Below are positions 7,540-16,442 of a DNA stretch of 64,000 nucleotides, one piece after another; within the stretch, counting starts at the first letter, position 1; the number at the start of each line of letters is the position of its first letter. Below the pieces are notes generated by a model. The model was not told the origin of the DNA. It made no database searches and saw only the letters and a program-made list of their open reading frames with translations. This DNA is from Armatimonadota bacterium. GTDB lineage: Bacteria; Armatimonadota; Fimbriimonadia; Fimbriimonadales; Fimbriimonadaceae. The position numbers were made by a program, and so were the translations under genes. The stretch spans positions 129,983 through 193,982 of the forward strand of contig JAIUNY010000005.1 of assembly GCA_020161505.1 (NCBI GenBank), written 5' to 3'.

Positions 7540-8315
7540 AAGCTGTTCTCGGAAGTAGGGAAGGTGCGATCCTTAACCGCTTGAACATACTGCTTCATGC
7601 CTCGGCGCATCACGCGTCCGGCGTCGCCGAACTTCTTGGTGTGCTTGTGCAGCTTGGGGCTCAGACCCATGATGTCGTGAAAAACCTGGATCTCGCCATC
7701 GCAATCCATGCCCGCTCCGATCCCGATCGTCGGACATCCCACGGCTTGCGTGATCTTGGAGGCCAACGGCGCAGGAATCAACTCAAGGACGATGGCAAAG
7801 CATCCTGCTTCGTCAATCGACTTTGCTGCCGCCACGATCGGGTCGGATTCGGTGCGGCCCTGAACGCGGAACCCTCCGAATTTGTTCACCGATTGCGGCG
7901 TAAATCCGACGTGTCCCATCACGGGGATCCCCGCCTTGATCATGGCCCGGATCTCTTCGGGATAGTCGCCTTCGAGTTTCACCGCCTCGGCGCCCGCCTT
8001 CATGAGCGCAAAGGCGCTCTCGACGGCTTGCTCCACCGAGGCCCCATAGCTCCCGAACGGAAGGTCGGCCACGAGGAGTGCCTGCGAGACTCCGCGTCGC
8101 GTTGCCTTCACGTGGTGAACCATTTCGTCCAGGGTCACGGGAACGGTGGTGGGGTAACCGAGAACCACATTTCCGACCGAATCCCCGACGAGAACCACAT
8201 CGACACCTGATTGGTCGGCGATCATCCCGCTCGTCAGATCGTAGGCGGTGACACAGACGACCCGTTCTTTGCCCTTGAGAGCCTTGATCCCTGGCGCATT
8301 TCGCTTCAGCGACAT
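7536..8315 (-). CDS. panB: 3-methyl-2-oxobutanoate hydroxymethyltransferase
   Basis: 259 residues. It transfers a hydroxymethyl group from methylene-tetrahydrofolate to ketoisovalerate, giving ketopantoate. Family motifs: VCVTAYDLTSGMIADQSG, DVVLVGDSVGNVVLGYPTT, PFGSYGASVEQAVESA, EAVKLEG, GHVGFTPQSVNKFGGF, and the metal/substrate-binding segment GIGAGMDCDGEIQVFHDIMG. The C-terminal tail is longer than the core needs but normal for the family. First gene of the panBC pair. Confidence 0.96.
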   Translation of the reverse strand: MSLKRNAPGIKALKGKERVVCVTAYDLTSGMIADQSGVDVVLVGDSVGNVVLGYPTTVPVTLDEMVHHVKATRRGVSQALLVADLPFGSYGASVEQAVESAFALMKAGAEAVKLEGDYPEEIRAMIKAGIPVMGHVGFTPQSVNKFGGFRVQGRTESDPIVAAAKSIDEAGCFAIVLELIPAPLASKITQAVGCPTIGIGAGMDCDGEIQVFHDIMGLSPKLHKHTKKFGDAGRVMRRGMKQYVQAVKDRTFPTSENSF

Positions 8316-8371
8316 AGCTGGTCAGTGTACCGATCTCGTGTGCCGTGAACGGGATTTCGACGACGGGCAAA

Positions 8372-9181
8372 TCAGAAGCCGGGGATGCCGCCGAGCATTC
8401 CGCCGCCGCCGAGATCGCCGGGGATTGAAAACCACTTGCGCGTGTCGTACTTGCGGCAGATGTCATCGACTTGCTGATCCGTCTGCTTACGCAGAGAATC
8501 AACACGTGAGGATGACTTGCCCTGCTTGCCAAACGCCTCGCCCAGCAGACCCTGGAGATCCCCTTGATCGGCACTTGCAATGCGAGCGAAAAAGCCACTC
8601 ATTTCGCTGAACATGTTGCCTGTCTCGTCGATCGCTTGGCTATAGCTCGCCTGGATGGGCACGCACTCCGTGGGTGCCGGGTAGGCCATGAACTCTCGGC
8701 GCAGATTCTGCCAATCCTGGGTGTGATCTTCAATGGAAGACGCAGTGTTCTGACTTTCTTTCTGCGAATCGGCGAGGGGATCGCTCTCCGGATCGATCAA
8801 GGATTCAACCGAAGACGCGCCGCGCAAGGCCTGCATTTTGGTTTGAATCGCGGCGAATTCTCCCATTTGTTGGGCCACCAACCCCTTCTTCTTTTCCTCA
8901 ATTCGGCGCAGATGCTCCAGCCAGTCGAGAACATCCTTCGGCATCCCTTTGGCTTCCTCGATCGGCAGAGGGAGTGATGGTTCGGGCTGTGTGGGGACGG
9001 CAGGGAGCGCGGGGGTGCTCTGCACAACCTGAGCCGTGACGCCTTGACCCTTTGGTGTGAGGAGCCCCAGCGCGGCCATGCCGCCGCCAATGGCGAGCAC
9101 AACGACAAGGGCCCCAAGACCAACCCAGAGCATCGTCTTGGCCTTCTTTGATTCGCTTGCGTAGGGATCCTGCGGATTCAT
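8372..9181 (-). CDS. membrane-anchored protein of unknown function
   Basis: 269 residues. A short cytoplasmic N-terminus is followed by one strong transmembrane helix (about 17-41, MLWVGLGALVVVLAIGGGM). Next comes a proline-rich linker and a mainly helical, Gln/Glu/Lys-rich extracytoplasmic domain with coiled-coil character (DVLDWLEHLRRIEEKKKGL onward). The tail is glycine-rich (LGGGGMLGGIPGF). No family recognised. It is divergent from the gene at 9384 with about 200 bp between them. Confidence 0.7.
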   Translation of the reverse strand: MNPQDPYASESKKAKTMLWVGLGALVVVLAIGGGMAALGLLTPKGQGVTAQVVQSTPALPAVPTQPEPSLPLPIEEAKGMPKDVLDWLEHLRRIEEKKKGLVAQQMGEFAAIQTKMQALRGASSVESLIDPESDPLADSQKESQNTASSIEDHTQDWQNLRREFMAYPAPTECVPIQASYSQAIDETGNMFSEMSGFFARIASADQGDLQGLLGEAFGKQGKSSSRVDSLRKQTDQQVDDICRKYDTRKWFSIPGDLGGGGMLGGIPGF

Positions 9182-9383
9182 GGCGTGCCGTCACCTTTAG
9201 GACGCATTTCGCGGCCCAGAGGTGCCCGCGTTCCACGATTTCTCCCCTCGGCCGGGTTCTCTGACACCGGCAATTTCGCGGGTTTTATCTGCCTCTTCAC
9301 TCAAAACGACGGGACATCGTGCCGAAGATCACTCCAATTCGGGCGAAACAGTTCGCTGTCCGAATGCGTCTAGGAAAACAATC

Positions 9384-9899
9384 ATGGAGAAGAGGCCCCT
9401 TCATCCTCTCAACCAGATGTTTCATGAGGTGGTTCACGAGCAAACCGTGAAGCATCTGGGTGAGATTTCAACGTCGGCGGAGCAGTATCTCGTCGATCTC
9501 CTGGTCGCGTTTGTTCGCATGGAGCGCGTTTTCGCGGTGAAGAACGCGAGCGGGCACCAGGTGGAGTCGATCATCGAAATGGTCGCGGAGGGTGACGTGC
9601 GGCTTCACGCAGACTCATTTGCCAGAGAGAGGGAAGTCCACAAGCACATTGGCGATTTCATCCTCTTCTGGAGCGGTGTCTATCCCGATTTCTTGCGCAA
9701 AGTCAAGCTCCAGTCTGGCTTCGATCTGGTCTGCGACTACACGCGCCAAGGCAAAGAAAGCTACCACTTGGTGAGCACATTCAGCTTCGCGCCGTTTGAT
9801 CAGGAAGCCCCGACCTTCCAAACCCTCAGCGATGGATTTGAGGACTTTGCCTTCGTTCTGCGCGAGGTTAGCCGTCAAACCGGAATCTATGCGGCCTAA
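9384..9899 (+). CDS. conserved-looking protein of unknown function
   Basis: 171 residues from the ATG at 9384 (MEKRPLHPLNQMFHEVV). Soluble, no signal peptide, mixed helix and strand. Recognisable patches include YLVDLLVAFVRMERVFA and HKHIGDFILFWSGVYPDFL, and a C-terminal FEDFAFVLREVSRQTG. I do not recognise the family. The frame is open further upstream to 9222, but that part has the composition of spacer DNA. The stop overlaps the end of the convergent MFS gene. Confidence 0.65.
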   Translation: MEKRPLHPLNQMFHEVVHEQTVKHLGEISTSAEQYLVDLLVAFVRMERVFAVKNASGHQVESIIEMVAEGDVRLHADSFAREREVHKHIGDFILFWSGVYPDFLRKVKLQSGFDLVCDYTRQGKESYHLVSTFSFAPFDQEAPTFQTLSDGFEDFAFVLREVSRQTGIYAA

Positions 9900-11200
9900 G
9901 TGTTGGTGGCAGAGCTCGGCAAGGTTGCGCGGATGAAGGCTGGCTTCAGGAACCCGTAGCCTCCCGCGAGCACCAGGCCCACGCCCATCGCCACGAGAGT
10001 TCCCTCGATGCCGATCAGCCCAAGTGCTGGGCCGACGAGCCCGATCCCCAGCGGCTGCATCGCCATCGACACCATGCCCCAGGTACTTGAGACCCGACCG
10101 CGCACTTCGTCGGGGACAGCGGTTTGCATGTAGGTGTTGATCGGGATGATGAGGAAGGGAAGCACCACTCCGCAAAGCAGGTTGACGATCAGGAAGAGCG
10201 GATAAGGCTTGCTGATCGCCATCAGGGCGACCAGGACTCCGAGAGCGATGTTGATCCCGGCAAACAAGAGTCCGACGCGCGCCAGCTTCAGCTTCGCGAC
10301 CACGACCGAGAACACCATCATCGCCGCGACAAAGCTGAACTCGATGAGGGCGAGGGTATCGAAGTTTCCGCCATACCAGGCATCGTTCAGCGCCACGTAA
10401 ACCACCATGAACCCGGAGATCGCCAGGGTTCCGAGGACGTTGATCGGGAGGGCGACGGCAATCACGGGATCTTGGCGCATCACCCGCAGACCTTCGCGCA
10501 GATCACCGTTCATCGTGCGGATCACCGCCCGGATGTTGTCGCGCCAAGATTGCGGAGGAGCATCGCTTTCGACAGAAGGCTCTCGCGTGGCCTTGATTTC
10601 GGGCAGTCCGGTGAGGAAGAGGGCGGAAACGGCGAAGGTGATCGCGTTGATGAACACCGCCCAAAAGAAGAAGTAGTCGGGATTGAGTCGGTAGACCGCT
10701 CCCAAAACAAACGCTGAAACCCCTAGTCCCGCCATGGCCACGAACTGTTGAGTCGCGACGGCAAGGCCATTCGCTTCCATCAGATCCTCGGGCGGAACCA
10801 AGCGGGGGATCGCCGCCGTTCGTGCTGGCATGAAGAACGTGTTGACCGTGCTCAGAAGAAAGGCGCACGCGGCCAGAACCGCGACCGACGGCTTCGGCTC
10901 GACGAATGCGTAGAATGCAAGTCCAAACGTGATCACGGCACTCGCTGAATCGCTGAACAACATCAGCTTCTTGCGATCCAATCGGTCGGCGGCGACGCCT
11001 GCGAAGGGGCTGAAAAAGACGAACGGGAGCGCCTGCATCACCCCAACAAGTCCGACCGCCATCGGATCTTTGGTGACCTTGTTGGCGATGAACAGAAGCA
11101 CGAGCATATAGACCGAATCGCCAAACTGCGAAATGATCTGACCGAAGAACAATCTCCGAAAGTCGCGGTGCCGAAGCACACCTTTGCTCAGGAACGACAT
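9896..11200 (-). CDS. MFS transporter (multidrug/enterobactin-exporter type)
   Basis: 434 residues with about 12 membrane helices. The N-terminus (FRRLFFGQIISQFGDSVYMLVLLF), the loop between helices 2 and 3 (GVAADRLDRKKLML) and the segment ARTAAIPRLVPPEDLMEANGL match the EntS/MacB-like MFS_3 group of drug or siderophore exporters. The start MSFLSKGV at 11200 fits the family N-terminus; an in-frame ATG at 11230 would add ten residues, and neither has a good ribosome-binding site. Convergent with the gene at 9384. Substrate unknown. Confidence 0.85.
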   Translation of the reverse strand: MSFLSKGVLRHRDFRRLFFGQIISQFGDSVYMLVLLFIANKVTKDPMAVGLVGVMQALPFVFFSPFAGVAADRLDRKKLMLFSDSASAVITFGLAFYAFVEPKPSVAVLAACAFLLSTVNTFFMPARTAAIPRLVPPEDLMEANGLAVATQQFVAMAGLGVSAFVLGAVYRLNPDYFFFWAVFINAITFAVSALFLTGLPEIKATREPSVESDAPPQSWRDNIRAVIRTMNGDLREGLRVMRQDPVIAVALPINVLGTLAISGFMVVYVALNDAWYGGNFDTLALIEFSFVAAMMVFSVVVAKLKLARVGLLFAGINIALGVLVALMAISKPYPLFLIVNLLCGVVLPFLIIPINTYMQTAVPDEVRGRVSSTWGMVSMAMQPLGIGLVGPALGLIGIEGTLVAMGVGLVLAGGYGFLKPAFIRATLPSSATNT

Positions 11201-11347
11201 GGGGGAAAGCGCGAACGCGCCTCTCACCATACCGCCCGGGGCCGACTTCGGTGGCGTGTTCTGGGGCGTTTCAGGACTGATTCAGGTGATCTGCGGCATG
11301 CATGCAACCGAAAACTATGCAGATTGGGTAGAAGAGCACGAACCCCT

Positions 11348-12622
11348 ATGGCTGCCGTGACGCCCACTCTTCAAAACCGAATCCAGAGCCTTGACGTGAT
11401 GCGTGGCTTTGCCATTCTGATGATCCTGCTGGCGAACATCTGGGCGTTCTCCCGGCCCGAGATCGGCTATGCCTTCTTTGGGTATCCGGAGTTGCCAAGC
11501 GGAGAACTCCTCGCCGAGGCCATTCGGGAGGCGTTCGTCTCAGGGAAGTTTCGGGGAATGCTCGCGTTTCTCTTCGGCGTCGGCATGATGCTCCAGTTCA
11601 ACAAGCGCACGCACGCCGCTGGTCAAAAGTGGCCGGGAAGCTATCTCAAACGGACGTTTTTGCTAATCCTTCTCGGGTTCATTCACGGGCTGTTTGTGTG
11701 GTATGGCGACATCCTTCTCCTGTACGGCGTCACCGCGCTAGTGGCGATGTGGCTGGTGAAGTTCAACAACAAGGTGTTGTTCTGGATCGCCATGGGACTG
11801 ATGTTTGTCGCCCTGATCGTCGGGCTCGGACAGATGGCCGGGGCGGGTACCGACCGTACGGGGGGCCTGGATCTCTTCGACTACTTCCTGCCCGCCAACG
11901 AGACGAGAATCTTCGCCACGGGAAGCTATCTGGAGCAGTTGCAGTACCGAGGTTGGTTCACGATTCTGATGCTGTTCCAGCTCCCGTTCATGCTCCCTCA
12001 CATCGGTTCGATGTTCCTGTTCGGCATGATCGTCGGGCGGACGGGTGTCCTGGCCGCACCGAGCAAGAATCCTGACCTGACCCGAACCCTCTCCCTCATC
12101 GGAATCGGTGGATTGGTGATTAACCTTCTGAATATCCCGATTGCTCTGAACACCGACCTCGCATATTCCGATTTGATCGAAAACGGCCTGAATGTGCCGC
12201 TCGCCATCGGTTACGTGATCTGGATTGCGATCATAGTGGAGAAAGGATGGCTGAGGCCGGTCACGTCGATGTTTGCGATGGTGGGCAAGGTCGCATTGAC
12301 GGTCTATCTTTCCACCAGCCTGCTTTGCTGCGCCATTTTCTACAGTTGGGGCGGCGGGTTGTTCGGAAAGCTGACCTACGCTCAGCACTACGGGGTTGTG
12401 TTCGGGGTGTGGGTGCTCCTCATCCTTCTTGCTGCACTTTGGACGAAGAAGTTCGCCATGGGCCCGATTGAGTGGCTCTGGCGGAGCGCAAGTTCAGGCT
12501 CCAAGGCCCCTCTCACGAAGGCCGGAGCACTCGATGCGATCGCTGGAATCGCGCCACCACCGATTGCTCCACCTCCGGCGGCACCGACGTATGATCCCAA
12601 TCGTTCGAGTTGGCCTCAATAG
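11348..12622 (+). CDS. DUF418 family integral membrane protein
   Basis: 424 residues, about 8-10 membrane helices. It opens RIQSLDVMRGFAILMILLAN, the hallmark start of DUF418 and acyltransferase-3-like heparan N-acetyltransferase-type proteins. GKFRGMLAFLFGVGMMLQ, GFIHGLFVWYGDIL and a C-terminal MGPIEWLWRSAS (DUF418 typical GPLEWLWR) follow. The proline/alanine tail (about 395-424) is cytoplasmic. Biochemical function of the family is unsettled. The start at 11348 is preferred over the upstream open frame, which overlaps the divergent MFS gene. Confidence 0.88.
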   Translation: MAAVTPTLQNRIQSLDVMRGFAILMILLANIWAFSRPEIGYAFFGYPELPSGELLAEAIREAFVSGKFRGMLAFLFGVGMMLQFNKRTHAAGQKWPGSYLKRTFLLILLGFIHGLFVWYGDILLLYGVTALVAMWLVKFNNKVLFWIAMGLMFVALIVGLGQMAGAGTDRTGGLDLFDYFLPANETRIFATGSYLEQLQYRGWFTILMLFQLPFMLPHIGSMFLFGMIVGRTGVLAAPSKNPDLTRTLSLIGIGGLVINLLNIPIALNTDLAYSDLIENGLNVPLAIGYVIWIAIIVEKGWLRPVTSMFAMVGKVALTVYLSTSLLCCAIFYSWGGGLFGKLTYAQHYGVVFGVWVLLILLAALWTKKFAMGPIEWLWRSASSGSKAPLTKAGALDAIAGIAPPPIAPPPAAPTYDPNRSSWPQ

Positions 12623-12636
12623 GGCCACCGCGTAAA

Positions 12637-12676
12637 CAAAAACCCCTCCAGCCAGCAGGCGGAGGGGTCTTTTATT
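12637..12676. terminator. bidirectional intrinsic terminator
   Basis: Arms ACCCCTCC (12642-12649) and GGAGGGGT (12661-12668), with AAAAA before and TCTTTTATT after. It serves the DUF418 gene on the plus strand and the convergent GerMN gene on the minus strand. Confidence 0.85.
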
Positions 12677-12694
12677 ATTCCGGCGAAGCTGAAT

Positions 12695-13252
12695 TTATCG
12701 CAGAACCTTCAGCGGCATCGAGAGATCCGCGCTGCCGAAGGTGTCGACACTCTCGCCTTCCACCTGGAACCGAACCGCATCGACATCCTTGAAGGTGCCC
12801 ATGAGGGTGAGGACGCCGTTGACAAGGACCATCTCGTCGCTGGTGCCATAGCCCGCCATGATCGCCTGATTGAAGTTCAGCGTGACAACCTTGTCCTCGA
12901 TGTTGTAGCTCAGGAGTTTGGCGTCCTTTGGCACGATGCTGAGCGTGTCGAGGTACTTGTTAACCGCAAAGAGCTTCGGATCCTCGCCGGCAGGAGCGGT
13001 GTCGTCCGACTTCACAAACTTGACATCGTCTCCATCCAGCTTGGGCTCCAGGGAGGTGATCTTCTGCGGATCGTCGGGTCGGACATCGACCTTGATGGGA
13101 ACATCTTGCTTTTGAGCAGCTTGCTCTTGCTTTGGTTCGGGCTTCGCCGTCATCGGGTTTGCGACAAAGTAACCGGTGCCCGCCAGAGCTGCCGCCCCTG
13201 CCGCGATCGCGACAACGGCCAGTGTGGTCTTGTTGTTTTGCTTCTTACCCAT
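12695..13252 (-). CDS. GerMN (sporulation/germination-like) domain protein
   Basis: 185 residues: a single N-terminal membrane anchor (about 9-32) and a Lys/Gln/Glu linker. A C-terminal GerMN domain (about 90-185) contains VVTLNFNQAI, LVNGVLTLMGTFKDVDAVRFQVEG and SVDTFG-x-ADLSMPL, the standard end of this fold. GerMN domains are common in envelope proteins near cell-wall amidases, including in non-sporulating bacteria. The ATG overlaps the amidase stop (TGATG), so the two proteins are translated together and probably act on peptidoglycan as a pair. Confidence 0.85.
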   Translation of the reverse strand: MGKKQNNKTTLAVVAIAAGAAALAGTGYFVANPMTAKPEPKQEQAAQKQDVPIKVDVRPDDPQKITSLEPKLDGDDVKFVKSDDTAPAGEDPKLFAVNKYLDTLSIVPKDAKLLSYNIEDKVVTLNFNQAIMAGYGTSDEMVLVNGVLTLMGTFKDVDAVRFQVEGESVDTFGSADLSMPLKVLR

Positions 13253-14838
13253 CAGTGCTGTTCCCCAAAGAATACTTGGATTCCGCGCAAGACTGCCTTG
13301 GCCATCTTGTCAGTGAAGTCTTTGCTTGTCATCACAGCTCGATCGTGCTTGTGGTTGATGAACCCAAACTCGATGAGAACGCCCGGCATCTTGCTATCTC
13401 TCAGTACTTTGAAACCGCTCTGATAGATGCGTTGATCGCTCCAGGCCCCGAGATCCGGGATTCCGCTGACCTTGGCAATCTCGTCCTGGATGCACTCGGC
13501 GAGTAAACGCCCCACCGGTTCCTGCTTGTGATGGAACGTGATCGTTCCGGATCGACCGTTCTCCACGTTGAGCGAATTGATGTGCAAGCTCAGGAAGAGA
13601 TCGGCATCGCTATCGTTCGCCAACTTGCCTCGATCCCCCAGACTTGGGTAGGTGTCAACGGTGCGGGTCATGATCACCGAGGCACCCTCTTGCTCCAGAA
13701 GTTTGGCGAGCGCGAGTCCGATTGGGAGAACAAGACCTTTCTCGTTCACCGTGCCGTAACGGGCACCGGGGTCGCGTCCGCCGTGCCCTGGATCGATGAC
13801 AATTACCTTGCCCATCAGGCTCGCCGAGCCACCGGGTCGGAAGAATCGAACCTGAAACTGGTTCGCCTGATTCGTGACGGTAAAGGCCATCGGGCGATTG
13901 AGTTCAATCGCGATGATTGCATTGGTGCCGTCTCCGCTCAGCGTCAGTTCTTTGATCCACGGGGAGCCGCCAAACTGATTGCTCGCATCTTTCGCGAACT
14001 CGGCTTTCGGGATCGAAACCTGAACCTCGGTCGGCGAGAGGTAGCGAACCGCGGGGGGAATCGCAAGCCGCGCTGTCGTCGGAACGGAGAGAATGGTTCC
14101 CGAATCGGTGTTCTGAGTGATCTTGGGCGAACTGAGAACAACTTCCGGCGGGGTGGTGGAAGCTGGCGCAATCGCCTGAGTGATCGTGCCGGGATCCTGT
14201 CGAACCAGATCAGGGATCGTGATGCGGAACGACCTTGAGGGATCAAAATCTTTGTTCGTCGCGGCCACGACAGCGGGGTGCTCGATCACGATGCGAGCGG
14301 TGTCCACGCTGAATTGGCGAACGCGCCACCATGTGGGAAGAGTCGGAGCTTCCGGGGTGTCGAGCTTTGCTCCGGCAAAGTCGAAAACCAATCGATCGGG
14401 GCCAGTAACGCGAAACGCCTTCGCCTTCACGCGCACGGTGGAATCGACTTCCAACCCTTGCTCGGTGAGACTGATGCTCCGGATGCGCGCCAGGGCTCGG
14501 AAAACGTTGCCTTCCCAGTCTGCCGTCGTCCCGAGGAATCGGGCCGACTCGCTCAGGTTGATCAGGTTCTGACCCTGGTGTTGGACGGCGGCGACGCGGA
14601 ACAATCGTCCTTCGGCAGCGATCTCAAGCTCGGAGCCGCGCGCCGAGATGTTCCATCCCCAGGTACGGGCGAGTTTCGTGGTGACAAATGCTTCGTCACC
14701 GCGCTTAAAGGCGTCCGACGTGGCGGCGGGTTGATAAGCGAACTGGACGGTTGCAGGTTCAAACCCTGCGGCCCAGGCCACTGTCATCGCCATCCATGGG
14801 ACCAGACAGGCAAGCCATCGGTTCATAACTCGGAGCAT
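13252..14838 (-). CDS. exported N-acetylmuramoyl-L-alanine amidase with AMIN domain
   Basis: 528 residues. Signal peptide (about 5-23). It has a copper-amine-oxidase-like/AMIN N-terminal region with an AMIN-type segment around 120-210, a second AMIN-like stretch about 270-335, and a C-terminal Amidase_3 domain (from about 345). Zinc and catalytic residues are visible: H352 in DPGHGG, E366 in NEKGL, H419 in SLHIN, and Glu490 in VLIEFGFINH. It cleaves the lactyl-Ala bond of peptidoglycan in the periplasm or wall. GAGG four bases before the ATG at 14838 supports the start. First gene of a coupled pair with the GerMN protein. Confidence 0.93.
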   Translation of the reverse strand: MLRVMNRWLACLVPWMAMTVAWAAGFEPATVQFAYQPAATSDAFKRGDEAFVTTKLARTWGWNISARGSELEIAAEGRLFRVAAVQHQGQNLINLSESARFLGTTADWEGNVFRALARIRSISLTEQGLEVDSTVRVKAKAFRVTGPDRLVFDFAGAKLDTPEAPTLPTWWRVRQFSVDTARIVIEHPAVVAATNKDFDPSRSFRITIPDLVRQDPGTITQAIAPASTTPPEVVLSSPKITQNTDSGTILSVPTTARLAIPPAVRYLSPTEVQVSIPKAEFAKDASNQFGGSPWIKELTLSGDGTNAIIAIELNRPMAFTVTNQANQFQVRFFRPGGSASLMGKVIVIDPGHGGRDPGARYGTVNEKGLVLPIGLALAKLLEQEGASVIMTRTVDTYPSLGDRGKLANDSDADLFLSLHINSLNVENGRSGTITFHHKQEPVGRLLAECIQDEIAKVSGIPDLGAWSDQRIYQSGFKVLRDSKMPGVLIEFGFINHKHDRAVMTSKDFTDKMAKAVLRGIQVFFGEQH

Positions 14839-15075
14839 TATGCCTCAATTAACGGGTCATTCCTGGCTGATGTTCAGTAGAAATGCGAGAAATTGTTGCA
14901 ATTTCTTCAATTTTCTAGTCTGAGACTTCGCAGGATCTGTGAGGTTTGAACCTCCCCATTCGGTTCCCGAAAGAGGCTTTGGGACGGATGAAACCGCGAT
15001 CTCGTATGGGTTAGAATGAGCCTCAACTTGGGCTGAGGTTCTCCGGGATCTGGCCCACAATGGTACGGAAAAGCG

Positions 15076-15330
15076 ATGCCGACTTACGTCTACGAATGCG
15101 ATACTTGCAGCAAAGTTTTTGAAGTTGATCAACGCATCACCGAGGATCCTTTGACCGATTGCGGCTGCGGCGATGGAAGGGTTAAGCGGATCATGCAACC
15201 CACCGCCGTGATGTTCAAAGGCTCAGGATTCTACGTGAACGATGCCTCCAAAACCTCGGCACCGGCAGCCGCCAGCGGCCCCAGTTGCGACGGATCCGGC
15301 GCGTGCCCGAGCTGCGTCCCGGAAAGTTAG
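15076..15330 (+). CDS. FmdB-family zinc ribbon protein
   Basis: 84 residues starting MPTYVYECDTCSKVFEV, the invariant opening of the FmdB/CxxC_CxxC_SSSS regulatory zinc ribbon. CDTC (8-11) and CGCG (about 29-32) supply the four cysteines. The tail (from about 58) is Ala/Ser/Pro-rich with extra cysteines (CDGSGACPSC). Function is poorly defined in the family; a link to amidase or formamidase regulation was proposed for the name-giver. It is divergent from the amidase gene across about 240 bp, which should hold both promoters. Confidence 0.88.
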   Translation: MPTYVYECDTCSKVFEVDQRITEDPLTDCGCGDGRVKRIMQPTAVMFKGSGFYVNDASKTSAPAAASGPSCDGSGACPSCVPES

Positions 15331-15350
15331 GACGCTGACCTCAACAGATT

Positions 15351-15388
15351 TTCGCCTCCGATTCAAATAAAATCGAATCGGAGGCGAA
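15351..15388. terminator. bidirectional terminator hairpin
   Basis: A 14-bp perfect inverted repeat (15351-15364 with 15375-15388) with an A-rich 10-base loop, between the convergent fmdB-like gene and the Gfo/Idh/MocA gene. T-runs on either side are short. Confidence 0.75.
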
Positions 15389-15415
15389 TTAGCTTGCGTT
15401 GAAACCAAAGGCAGC

Positions 15416-16402
15416 TCAGGCGTAGACGGGAACCACTGGTTTGCCCGTTTGCGCACTTTCGATTGCTGCTTCGGCGATCCCAACCGCCTTCAACCCCTCT
15501 CGACCATCCACAGGAACCGGTGTGCCGTTCTGAATGGCCCGCACGAAGCCGCTCAGTTGCTTGTAGTAGGGGTCGTCGGTGCTCGCCATCTGGGATTCGT
15601 TGCGGCTTCCCGAGTCGGTATGAGTGCGCAGCACAGGGTTCTGCCGGGAGTCAAATTCAAGAATCCCCTCTGAGCCGCTCACCTCGATCGTCGCGCGGAA
15701 TCCGCTGGGATCCATCCAGGTTGCCTCGACATGCGCGACTGCTCCGGACTCAAAACTCAGAGTACACAGAGCGTAGTCGCCGGTGTACGGTCCGGCATCC
15801 ACCGTTTTCCCGAGGCGCACGGATCGAGCATAGACCTGAGTGCATTCGCCGAGCGTCCAGCGCAGCCAGTCGAACTCATGGATCGCGAGGTCGAGGATCA
15901 CTCCTCCCGAGAGAGCGGCATCCTGGAACCAGGCATCCGATCCCACCGGTGCGCGGCCCCCTCGACGCATGCGAACCGCTCCGGGAGTGCCAACTTTGCC
16001 CTCCTTCACGAGTTTGTGCGCCAGTTCGTGCTCAGGAAAGAAGCGCACGACATGGGCCACGCCCAGCTGAACCCCCGCCTTGTCAGCGGCTGCCATCATC
16101 GCGCGGCAATCCTCGACCGTGCGGGCCATTGGCTTTTCGACAAGCGTCGGAACCCCCGAGGCCAGTGCTTGCAGAACGAATTCCTGGTGCAAGTGAGTCG
16201 GCAAGCAAATGTCCACCGAGCCCACGAGCGAGAGCAGATGCTCCGCGGAATCTGCTGGTTTGGCGCCGTGATGCTTGCAGAATGCGTTGAGCTTGTCGGC
16301 ATCGCGATCGAAGGCATAGATCCCTTCGACCCCTGGGATGTTCTTGTAGTGTCGGGCATGGACATTGCCCATGCCGCCCGTGCCAACAATGCCAACGTGC
16401 AT
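15416..16402 (-). CDS. Gfo/Idh/MocA family oxidoreductase
   Basis: 328 residues. N-terminal NAD(P)-binding fold with HVGIVGTGGMGNVHARHY (2-19), then the LPTHLH and LVEKPMA motifs (EKP around 95), the family hallmark. The C-terminal alpha/beta domain contains GGVILDLAIHEFDWLRWTLG with the conserved DxxxHxxD/xW pattern. Members oxidise sugars, inositols or related polyols; the substrate cannot be assigned. It precedes the DMT permease gene on the same strand, with 40 bp between. Confidence 0.9.
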   Translation of the reverse strand: MHVGIVGTGGMGNVHARHYKNIPGVEGIYAFDRDADKLNAFCKHHGAKPADSAEHLLSLVGSVDICLPTHLHQEFVLQALASGVPTLVEKPMARTVEDCRAMMAAADKAGVQLGVAHVVRFFPEHELAHKLVKEGKVGTPGAVRMRRGGRAPVGSDAWFQDAALSGGVILDLAIHEFDWLRWTLGECTQVYARSVRLGKTVDAGPYTGDYALCTLSFESGAVAHVEATWMDPSGFRATIEVSGSEGILEFDSRQNPVLRTHTDSGSRNESQMASTDDPYYKQLSGFVRAIQNGTPVPVDGREGLKAVGIAEAAIESAQTGKPVVPVYA

Positions 16403-16442
16403 GACCTGATCCTATCCGATCTGAGGGCTTGCGTGCTTGGTC

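Noticed and set aside
8248..8610. Plus-strand frame with CACRTCGRCH and CPACQTP cysteine pairs
   Set aside because: Lies antisense across panB and the anchored protein gene; the cysteine pairs are chance in a shadow frame.
15463..16290. Arg/Pro/Ser-rich plus-strand frame opposite the Gfo/Idh/MocA gene
   Set aside because: Composition of an antisense frame; the minus-strand enzyme has all family motifs.
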